NCBI GenBank assembly: GCA_037144075.1
Contig: JBAWXM010000315.1
Location: 1-6,222 of the forward strand
Source of the DNA: CAIPAT01 sp037144075
Lineage (GTDB): Bacteria > Verrucomicrobiota > Lentisphaeria > Victivallales > Victivallaceae
Direction: 5' to 3'
DNA: 6,222 bases
The notes under the pieces are model-generated. The model was not told the DNA's origin. It did no database searches and saw only the letters and a program-made list of their open reading frames with translations. A program made the position numbers and the translations under genes. Positions 1 through 5,032 of the stretch are shown in pieces (the first letter of the stretch is position 1; every line of letters starts with the position of its first letter).

Positions 1-1
1 C

Positions 2-223
2 ATGGATATGTCTGAACTCTGCATGAGGTTCGTATTGAGCAATCCGGCAATAACCAGCGTGTTGACCGGCGTGGACAACATTGAACAGCTCCGGCAAAAT
101 CTGCAACTAATGGGAAAAGCCGCCTTGCCCGCTGCCTTATATCGGGAAGCTAAAGCAGCAGTATCGCTGCTTGAGGAGAAAATAATCCGTCCATCACTGT
201 GGAATAAAACCCGGCCGGATTAA
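2..223 (+). CDS. Aldo/keto reductase, C-terminal fragment (5' end outside window)
   Basis: About 73 C-terminal residues of a protein whose frame is open to the left edge, so the ATG at position 2 is most likely an internal methionine. The segment MRFVLSNPAITSVLTGVDN followed by IEQLRQNL matches the end of the NAD(P)H-dependent aldo/keto reductase barrel. There the last beta strand, with S-V-x-x-G, and the following helix contact the cofactor phosphate, and xxEQLxxN is the usual continuation. Members reduce aldehydes and ketones in the cytoplasm; the catalytic Asp-Tyr-Lys-His residues lie upstream of the window, so activity and substrate cannot be judged. The gene ends at TAA 221-223, converging on the esterase gene with 8 bp between stops. 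I see no hairpin terminator in the gap. Family assignment is fairly secure; subfamily is unknown. Confidence 0.8.
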   Translation: MDMSELCMRFVLSNPAITSVLTGVDNIEQLRQNLQLMGKAALPAALYREAKAAVSLLEEKIIRPSLWNKTRPD

Positions 224-231
224 TCTAAGGC

Positions 232-1020
232 TTATTTCTGGAGCGGAAGCCATTTCAGGACGTCCTGGATATATTGATCCCAGAAACCCCAGTTATGGTT
301 GCCCGGCGCTTCCTGGTAATGCAGCTTCAGCTTTAACTTCTTCAGATGATTCCGGAATTTGATGTTATCCTGATAGAGAAAATCTTCAGTTCCGCAGCAT
401 TGGAAAAATGCCGGCTGCGGCTGTTTGCTTTTGGCCAGTCTGGCGGCCAGGTGCATCAGGTCGTTTTCGGAGCCCTTGACTTTGGCCGCGGGGCCGAATA
501 TCCGCTGCATTTCAAGAGTAAATACAGTGCCTCTGCTATCTATCTTCACATATTCGCCGACATCGGTTACAGAGGAGAGACCGGCAACGGCGGCAAATTT
601 GTCCGGACAGCGCAAGCCCAGCTTGAACGCGCCGTAGCCGCCCATGGACAGCCCCGCGGCAAACGTATCCTCGCGGCGTCCGCTGACCGGGAAAAATCCT
701 TTGACAACAGCGGGCAGTTCTTCGCTGATAAACGTCCAGTATTTCGCTCCGGCGGCCATGTCGGTATAAAATCCGCGATGGGTGGTCGGCATAACCACGA
801 TCAGATTCATATTGGCGACATAGCGTTCAATCGAAGTGCGGCGGGCCCAGATGGTATGGTCGTCACTCAGGCCGTGCAGCAGATACAAAACCGGATATGT
901 TTTTCTTCCGCCCTTGCTGGCCATGCCGATCTGGGTTGAGCTTTGCTGTGGAACGATCACATTCATGGAGCATGCCATGCCCAGAATGTCCGAATGGAAG
1001 TTGCAGTTGAAAAAAGCCAT
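232..1020 (-). CDS. Esterase of the EstA/esterase D (PF00756-like) alpha/beta-hydrolase family
   Basis: A 262-residue protein, full length for the small tributyrin-esterase/S-formylglutathione-hydrolase type. Visible elements in order: the N-terminal strand region MAFFNCNFHSDILG with VIVPQ; YLLHGLSDD (residues 46-54), whose His-Gly forms the oxyanion-hole region; the nucleophile elbow GLSMGGYGAF with Ser125; a probable acid Asp213 in TEDFLYQDN; and the catalytic His242 in GNHNWGFWD. The full Ser-Asp-His triad therefore appears intact. No signal peptide is evident, so a cytoplasmic carboxylesterase or deacylase is likely. It is the last gene of the minus-strand cluster and starts 2 bp after the stop of the TIM-barrel gene. 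Its Shine-Dalgarno AAGGAT (plus coordinates 1029-1034) lies inside the final codons of that gene, which suggests translational coupling. Family confidence is high. The natural ester is unknown; a sugar acyl ester would fit the neighbour but is only inference. Confidence 0.88.
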   Translation of the reverse strand: MAFFNCNFHSDILGMACSMNVIVPQQSSTQIGMASKGGRKTYPVLYLLHGLSDDHTIWARRTSIERYVANMNLIVVMPTTHRGFYTDMAAGAKYWTFISEELPAVVKGFFPVSGRREDTFAAGLSMGGYGAFKLGLRCPDKFAAVAGLSSVTDVGEYVKIDSRGTVFTLEMQRIFGPAAKVKGSENDLMHLAARLAKSKQPQPAFFQCCGTEDFLYQDNIKFRNHLKKLKLKLHYQEAPGNHNWGFWDQYIQDVLKWLPLQK

Positions 1021-1022
1021 TT

Positions 1023-1808
1023 TTACAGATCCTTGCAGATTTTTTCAGTGTTCATTTTTATTTGTTTCAATACGGGAATCGTCGGGTGCGGATGATGACA
1101 TTCAACATTGCACGGGCCGGTGTAACCGCACTTGATCAGCGCCAGCAGCACGCCGCGAATATTGATGATTCCTTCGCCAGGCGGAAGATGGTCCTCCCAT
1201 TTGCCCATATTGTCGGAGATATGGATATTGCCGACAATGCCGCGGCAGTTGGCGGCGACCTGAATCAGATCCTCTTTCAGGTTGGAATGATTGATGTCCA
1301 CTGTCACCCGGAGATTCGGTGATTCAAAGGATCGCACAAAGTTGGCAATCTCCTCGCTGTCCGGATAGCGTTCATTGACTTGAGGTTTATAGGGCGCGGT
1401 CTCCAGCGCCAGAATAAAACCCAGTTCTTTAGCCTTTTCATGCAGTTGTTCAATGCTCTTGCGGAACTGCCGTCCGGGCCTCGGGTCTATCACGCGGTCA
1501 AGGTAGTGAATAACGTAAGGGCACGGGGCGTAAACCGCCGTATCATCCATCCGGCGCAGTTCCTCTTCAACCGCTTTCAGGCGGAGTGAATTATCTGATG
1601 ACAAAGCGTTTCTCGGCAGGTCGCCGTGTACGGCCCATACTTTAATCCCGGTGCTTTCGATTTCCTCGATCCGGGGGCTGATATTCGTATGTTTCCGTCC
1701 GAGTTCAACATATTCAAACCCCGCGGATTTTATTTTCTGAAGATAAGCCAGCAGATAGGTAGGGTTGACTTCGCTGGGAAAAATTGAAGTGCTGATGCTG
1801 ATTAACAT
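1023..1808 (-). CDS. Sugar phosphate isomerase/epimerase-like TIM-barrel protein (xylose isomerase-like, AP endonuclease 2 fold)
   Basis: A 261-residue protein, the normal length for single-domain members of the xylose-isomerase-like TIM-barrel superfamily (PF01261). These use a divalent metal to interconvert sugars or inositol derivatives, or act as endonuclease IV. Strand-end motifs appear in barrel order: FEYVELG (31-37), VWAVHGD (57-63), YVIHYLD (98-104), LALETAP (133-139), VTVDINHSN (168-176), NIHISDN (194-200), a WEDHLPPGEG loop (204-213) and CNVECHH (233-239). Likely metal and catalytic ligands are Glu136, Asp171, His174, His196 and Glu236; Asp206-His207 and the GEG loop are typical of the sugar epimerase/isomerase branch rather than endonuclease IV. 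There is no signal peptide. It is the middle gene of the cluster, 25 bp after the SDR gene and 2 bp before the esterase gene. A Shine-Dalgarno GAAGGA (1817-1822) fixes the start. Fold and branch are secure; substrate is not. Confidence 0.87.
   Translation of the reverse strand: MLISISTSIFPSEVNPTYLLAYLQKIKSAGFEYVELGRKHTNISPRIEEIESTGIKVWAVHGDLPRNALSSDNSLRLKAVEEELRRMDDTAVYAPCPYVIHYLDRVIDPRPGRQFRKSIEQLHEKAKELGFILALETAPYKPQVNERYPDSEEIANFVRSFESPNLRVTVDINHSNLKEDLIQVAANCRGIVGNIHISDNMGKWEDHLPPGEGIINIRGVLLALIKCGYTGPCNVECHHPHPTIPVLKQIKMNTEKICKDL
1029..1034 (-). promoter_or_regulatory. Shine-Dalgarno of the esterase gene, inside the upstream gene's 3' end
   Basis: Minus-strand AAGGAT lies 8 nt before the esterase ATG (1018-1020) and is encoded by the Lys-Asp codons just ahead of the TIM-barrel gene's stop (1023-1025). 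It supports the chosen esterase start and suggests coupled translation of the two genes. Confidence 0.65.
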
Positions 1809-1816
1809 TACTTAAT

Positions 1817-1822
1817 TCCTTC
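1817..1822 (-). promoter_or_regulatory. Shine-Dalgarno of the TIM-barrel gene
   Basis: Minus-strand GAAGGA lies 8 nt before the ATG at 1806-1808, in the 25-bp gap after the SDR gene stop. It is a strong ribosome binding site and supports the start used here. Confidence 0.7.
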
Positions 1823-1833
1823 AAATGAAAGCG

Positions 1834-2544
1834 TTAAAGATGCTGGCCGCAATCCACATAAAGTATTTGTCCGGTAATAGATTCATTTTCCGCCAGAAAT
1901 ATACATGCACGGGTAAGATCGCGCAAGTCAACCGGCCGGCCCAGCGGCACATTTTTCAGGGTTTGTTCCATCCTGGAATGTTCCATCCCGACCGGAGGCA
2001 GTACCGGCCCCGGCGCAACGCCGTTTACCCGCACCTGCGGGGCCATCTGCAATGCCGAGCTTAAAGTGGCGTCCCGCAGCGCTTTCCTGGAGAGCGAATA
2101 ACTGCCGCTGACGCGGGATACTTTCGCGACATCCTGATCTAGAAAATTGATGATGCAGCCGGAATCTCCGTTCAATTGTTCGCGGAATTTTTTCATGAGC
2201 ATCAGCGGGGCGAAAAAATTCACCTCGAAATGCGCCCGCGTCAGTTCCGCATTTTCTGAAGCCAGCGGTTCCGTGTGAAAAATTGACGCGTTATTGATAA
2301 GGATATCGACGCGTCCGGCCCGGCCGCACAGCGACGCAACATCTTCAGGAATGGCAAAGTCGCAGCAGACCGTGCGGTGTTTTCCGCCGCCGCCAAGTTC
2401 ATCCGATAGCCGCAACGCGGCGTCCGCTGATTTGTTGCAGTGTATTATGACATTCGCGCCGGCTTCAGCAAAAGCTTTGCACAGCGCCCCCCCGATGCGT
2501 AAAGCGCCCCCGGTGATCAGAACATTCTTATTTTTTATATCCAT
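1834..2544 (-). CDS. SDR-family oxidoreductase, pteridine-reductase/FolM-like, with Arg at the catalytic Lys position
   Basis: A 236-residue classical-length short-chain dehydrogenase. The nucleotide-binding motif reads TGGALRIG (11-18), i.e. TGxxxRxG, the form known from pteridine reductases such as PTR1 and FolM rather than the usual TGxxxGxG. HCNKSADAA (35-43) resembles the NADP-phosphate-binding segment HxxxSxxxA of that group. NNAS (84-87) is present. The usual catalytic Ser is replaced by Asp136 in INFLDQD, as in PTR1-type enzymes, so this is not a defect. The active-site Tyr149 begins YSLSRKAL, so the YxxxK lysine position is Arg153, with a lysine only at 154. VRVNGVAPGPVLPP (171-184) is the normal continuation. 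The predicted role is NADPH-dependent reduction of a pterin, or of another carbonyl if the family has drifted. It is the first gene of the minus-strand cluster, behind a good promoter candidate, with a modest GGGA Shine-Dalgarno (2552-2555). Subfamily is likely, substrate uncertain. Confidence 0.85.
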   Translation of the reverse strand: MDIKNKNVLITGGALRIGGALCKAFAEAGANVIIHCNKSADAALRLSDELGGGGKHRTVCCDFAIPEDVASLCGRAGRVDILINNASIFHTEPLASENAELTRAHFEVNFFAPLMLMKKFREQLNGDSGCIINFLDQDVAKVSRVSGSYSLSRKALRDATLSSALQMAPQVRVNGVAPGPVLPPVGMEHSRMEQTLKNVPLGRPVDLRDLTRACIFLAENESITGQILYVDCGQHL

Positions 2545-2551
2545 AAATCAG

Positions 2552-2555
2552 TCCC
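2552..2555 (-). promoter_or_regulatory. Modest Shine-Dalgarno of the SDR gene
   Basis: Minus-strand GGGA lies 7 nt before the ATG at 2542-2544, with AAGG a little farther upstream (2558-2561). It is weak but correctly placed and lies downstream of the promoter candidate. Confidence 0.4.
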
Positions 2556-2572
2556 AGCCTTAATCTCTTTTT

Positions 2573-2601
2573 ATGATAGCATTGATTTCAATAATAGGCA
2601 A
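2573..2601 (-). promoter_or_regulatory. Sigma-70-like promoter for the SDR-TIM barrel-esterase cluster
   Basis: On the minus strand a -35-like TTGCCT (plus 2596-2601) is separated by exactly 17 bp from a -10-like TATCAT (plus 2573-2578). Transcription would begin near 2566, giving a leader of about 20 nt before the SDR ATG that still includes its Shine-Dalgarno. Both hexamers and the spacing fit the consensus, but in AT-rich DNA such matches occur by chance. Confidence 0.5.
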
Positions 2602-2742
2602 ACAGGCACAGGTTTATTCAAGATAATTCATTTTTCTTAAAATTTGTTAAATCCGCAATGTAAAAAACCGGGAATTAGTGTATTGTCTAAAGACTTTTTA
2701 TTACAATAACAAACCATTGATGGCGATGCTGCTGCAAATACT

Positions 2743-2747
2743 GGGGA
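2743..2747 (+). promoter_or_regulatory. Ribosome binding site that decides the hisI start
   Basis: GGGGA lies 5 nt before the ATG at 2753. The upstream in-frame ATGs at 2678 and 2720 have nothing comparable, which supports the shorter start that also matches the HisI family N-terminus. Confidence 0.5.
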
Positions 2748-2752
2748 TTTTT

Positions 2753-3130
2753 ATGGTTAAACTTGATTTTGCAAAAGGTGACGGTCTGGTTCCGGCGATT
2801 GCGCAGGACTGGAAAACAGGAGAAATCCTGATGCTCGCATACATTAACGAAGAAGCATGGAACGAAACGCTCAAAACCGGCAATGCCACTTACTGGACCC
2901 GCTCCAGAAAAAAATTGTGGCGAAAGGGCGAGGAGTCCGGCAATGTCCAGAAAGTCAAGGAAATATACGTTGACTGCGACGAGGATACGGTGATTTTCAA
3001 GGTGGAACAGATTGGCGGCGCCGCCTGCCACGAAGGATTCCGCACCTGCTTTTTCAGGAAAGTGGATGGCAATGTGCTGAAGATTATCGGCGAACGCATT
3101 TTCAACCCAGATGAAGTATACAATAAGTAA
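2753..3130 (+). CDS. hisI: Phosphoribosyl-AMP cyclohydrolase HisI (monofunctional)
   Basis: A cytoplasmic enzyme that hydrolyses the adenine ring of 1-(5-phosphoribosyl)-AMP to the ProFAR precursor, the third step of histidine biosynthesis. The 125-residue product covers the whole cyclohydrolase domain: LVPAIAQDW (12-20) and LMLAYIN (26-32) at the N-terminus, then YWTRSRKKLWRKGE (47-60) and SGNVQKVKEI (62-71). DCDED (74-78) supplies the acidic metal ligands Asp74, Asp76 and Asp78 plus Cys75. IGGAACHEGFRTCFF (87-101) supplies Cys92, His93 and Cys99 for the zinc site. All key residues are present. There is no HisE (pyrophosphohydrolase) domain, unlike the HisIE fusion of enterobacteria, so HisE must be encoded elsewhere. 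No other histidine gene lies in the window. It is followed 15 bp later by the murB-ddl fusion, so cotranscription is likely although the pathways are unrelated. Confidence 0.95.
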   Translation: MVKLDFAKGDGLVPAIAQDWKTGEILMLAYINEEAWNETLKTGNATYWTRSRKKLWRKGEESGNVQKVKEIYVDCDEDTVIFKVEQIGGAACHEGFRTCFFRKVDGNVLKIIGERIFNPDEVYNK

Positions 3131-3145
3131 CGGCAGCGGTTAAAT

Positions 3146-5008
3146 ATGAGCGAAACCAACAAACTGAAATTCTGCGAGACATTCGAACAGGCGTTTCCCG
3201 CATTGCCAGTCAAATATAATGTAAGCTGGCATGAAGTGACTTCCCTGGGCGTCGGCAGTGAAATTCCCGTTATGGCCGAACCTCCCGACGACATGTCCCT
3301 GATTCAACTGGTCCGCTTCTGCCGCAAACAGTCTGTCCCGATGTTCATTCTCGGCGGCGGCACCAATACCGTCGGCATGGATAAACTTTATAACGGTCTG
3401 GTCATAAGACTCTGCCAGAATGATTTCATCCGGGTGATAAACGGCCGCAGACACGCCACCGCCGGGGCCGGAGTCAGACTGTCAGATCTGGCCAACATCT
3501 GCGCCAGAAAAGGTTTCGGCGGCATTTCCAGCCTGGTCGGCATTCCCGGCACTTTAGGCGGCGCATTCCGCACCAATGCCGGCGCTCACGGCGTGGCTAT
3601 CGGTGATTTTGTTACTGAACTCTGCGGCTTCGACGCCGACGGCAACCCCTGGTCGGCCAACGGCGCCGACATTAAATGGGGCTACCGGACTTCTTCAATT
3701 CCGGCCGATGTCATCATTACTGCGGCAATTCTTGAATTCCCGCAGGTGGACAGGGAAACCGAACTGCAGAAGATCAGCGACGAACTGAAATTGCGCCGCG
3801 CCGCTGAACCCAGAGGACGCTCCGCCGGCTGCGTGTTCAAAAACGCTTCCAGCAGCGATACAGCCGGCAAACTGATTGACATGTCCGGCTGCAAAGGCAT
3901 GACTTCAGGTAAAATTGTCGTCAGCGACATCCATGCCAATTATTTTATGAATACAGATCATGGTTTCGAGCATGATTTTGTTGATCTGGTCTGTAATGTC
4001 CGCCATATCGTCGCGGGAAAAACTGGATTTTATTTAACCCCGGAGGTTTGTTTTATGGATCCGGAAAGTTTGAAAAAAGTGGAAGCCGCCACAGTCCCGC
4101 TCAGAGTAGCGGTGCTGAAGGGCGGCACCAGCAGTGAACGTTCAGTATCGCTTGAATCCGGCGGCGGGGTGGCTAAAGCCTTGCGCAATGCCGGTTATTT
4201 CGTGGATGAAATTGACGTTCAGGACACCGGCATTACCGCTGAAATGAGGAATGCCGACGTGGTGTTTCCCGTTCTGCACGGCGGGTTCGGCGAGAACGGC
4301 GAAATTCAGCAAGCGCTGGAGGACGCCGGCTTGCGTTTTGTCGGCAGCGGCAGCAAGGCCAGCTCCATCATCATTGACAAAATCCAAAGCAAGCAGCTCA
4401 TGGAAAAGCACGGTCTTCCGACTGCGCCATGGGCTGTCGTCACGAAAGAAAACCGCGCATTCCCGTCAAACCTCAGCCTGCCGGTAGTGATAAAGGCGCC
4501 GCGCGAAGGCTCTACCGTCGGCATTGCCATCGCCGAAACTGCCGGAGAGTGGGAAGCCGGCCTGGATAAATGTTTTGCCTACGACAGCGAACTGCTGGTC
4601 GAGAAATTCATCAACGGCATGGAGACCACGGTCGGAATTTTGAATGGCGAACCGCTGCCGGTTATCGAAATACAAGTCCCCGGCAAAATCTATGATTTTG
4701 ACGCCAAATACACCCATAACCAAGGCGAAACCCGCTACTTGTGCCCGCCTGAAAACATCTCCAGGGAGCTTCAGAAGAAGGCCCAGGAGATCGCGGTGAA
4801 ATTCTACCAGGTTTCAGGCGCCAGAGACATTCTGCGCGTAGATATCTTCATCACCAAGTCCGGGGAAATGTATGTGCTCGAAGGCAACAGCCTGCCCGGC
4901 TTTACCGCCAGCAGCCTGGTTCCGAAAGCCGCCGGAAAAACCGGGCTCTCTTTTGAAAAGCTCTGCGTTTTCCTGATCCAGTGCGCCATGAAGCGGCCCA
5001 AAAGTTGA
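3146..5008 (+). CDS. murB-ddl: Fused UDP-N-acetylenolpyruvoylglucosamine reductase (MurB) - D-alanine:D-alanine ligase (Ddl)
   Basis: One 620-residue frame encodes two cytoplasmic peptidoglycan-precursor enzymes. Residues 1 to about 303 are MurB, the FAD-dependent NADPH reductase forming UDP-MurNAc: FILGGGTNT (67-75), the FAD-binding SSLVGIPGTLGGAFRTNAGA (128-147), WGYRTS (178-183), RGRSAGCVFKN (223-233) and the catalytic Glu300 in LTPEVCF. The proton-donating Ser is Cys229 here. Residues from about 318 are Ddl, an ATP-grasp ligase making D-Ala-D-Ala: VLKGGTSSERSVSLESG (323-339) with Glu331, HGGFGENG (378-385), KAPREGSTVG (450-459), DAKYTHNQGETRY (519-531) with Tyr522 favouring D-Ala over D-lactate, RVD (564-566), and LEGNSLPGFTASSLVP (578-593) with Glu579 and Asn581. 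Both halves look complete, joined by under 20 residues. The start has only a weak Shine-Dalgarno, 15 bp after hisI. A strong internal start exists at Met304. The Chlamydia MurC-Ddl fusion is a known parallel. Confidence 0.95.
   Translation: MSETNKLKFCETFEQAFPALPVKYNVSWHEVTSLGVGSEIPVMAEPPDDMSLIQLVRFCRKQSVPMFILGGGTNTVGMDKLYNGLVIRLCQNDFIRVINGRRHATAGAGVRLSDLANICARKGFGGISSLVGIPGTLGGAFRTNAGAHGVAIGDFVTELCGFDADGNPWSANGADIKWGYRTSSIPADVIITAAILEFPQVDRETELQKISDELKLRRAAEPRGRSAGCVFKNASSSDTAGKLIDMSGCKGMTSGKIVVSDIHANYFMNTDHGFEHDFVDLVCNVRHIVAGKTGFYLTPEVCFMDPESLKKVEAATVPLRVAVLKGGTSSERSVSLESGGGVAKALRNAGYFVDEIDVQDTGITAEMRNADVVFPVLHGGFGENGEIQQALEDAGLRFVGSGSKASSIIIDKIQSKQLMEKHGLPTAPWAVVTKENRAFPSNLSLPVVIKAPREGSTVGIAIAETAGEWEAGLDKCFAYDSELLVEKFINGMETTVGILNGEPLPVIEIQVPGKIYDFDAKYTHNQGETRYLCPPENISRELQKKAQEIAVKFYQVSGARDILRVDIFITKSGEMYVLEGNSLPGFTASSLVPKAAGKTGLSFEKLCVFLIQCAMKRPKS
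4042..4057 (+). promoter_or_regulatory. Internal ribosome binding site and ATG at the MurB/Ddl boundary
   Basis: GGAGG (4042-4046) is followed after 8 nt by an in-frame ATG (4055-4057, Met304 of the fusion). Starting there would give a free 317-residue Ddl (4055-5008), a normal length for the family, with about 16 residues before the first beta strand RVAVLKGG. The site is stronger than that of the full-length start at 3146. The GGAGG comes from the codons for the conserved Pro-Glu-Val at the end of MurB, so part of the match may be a coding coincidence. Use of this start is inference. Confidence 0.5.
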
Positions 5009-5016
5009 GCAACTTT
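5001..5016 (+). repeat. Short inverted repeat at the end of murB-ddl
   Basis: AAAGTTG (5001-5007) and CAACTTT (5010-5016) are perfect inverted copies separated by 2 nt and include the ddl stop codon TGA (5006-5008). RNA could form a 6-bp AT-rich stem with a GAGC loop followed by a short CTTT. It is too weak and the U-run too short for a confident terminator; an attenuating or RNA-end-stabilising role is possible. Confidence 0.3.
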
Positions 5017-5032
5017 CTTTAAAGCGGTTATA

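Larger units (their letters stand above)
2545..2752. other. Divergent intergenic region between the SDR cluster and hisI
   Basis: About 208 bp of AT-rich DNA separate the two divergent gene groups. The half next to the SDR gene holds the minus-strand promoter candidate. On the + strand, TTGTTA (2644-2649), GATAAT (2622-2627) and TACAAT (2702-2707) resemble promoter hexamers, but none is paired at proper spacing, so the hisI promoter is not resolved. In-frame ATG codons at 2678 and 2720 lie upstream of hisI but lack a ribosome binding site and encode residues absent from the family. I see no riboswitch or convincing operator. Confidence 0.5.

Noticed and set aside
210..221. CCGGCCGG palindrome near the end of the aldo/keto reductase gene as a terminator
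   Set aside because: It has no loop and no T-run on either side; an 8-bp GC palindrome in coding sequence is unremarkable.
346..939. A 197-codon + strand open frame opposite the esterase gene
   Set aside because: The minus-strand gene has a complete catalytic triad and a ribosome binding site; this frame is a shadow of its codon bias.
2134..2139. Loss of the catalytic Ser in the SDR protein (Asp136 in its place)
   Set aside because: Pteridine-reductase-like SDRs normally carry Asp here, so this is a subfamily trait, unlike the Lys-to-Arg change.
2678..2752. Longer hisI starts at ATG 2678 or 2720
   Set aside because: Neither has a Shine-Dalgarno and the extra residues do not resemble HisI; ATG 2753 has GGGGA upstream and matches the family start.
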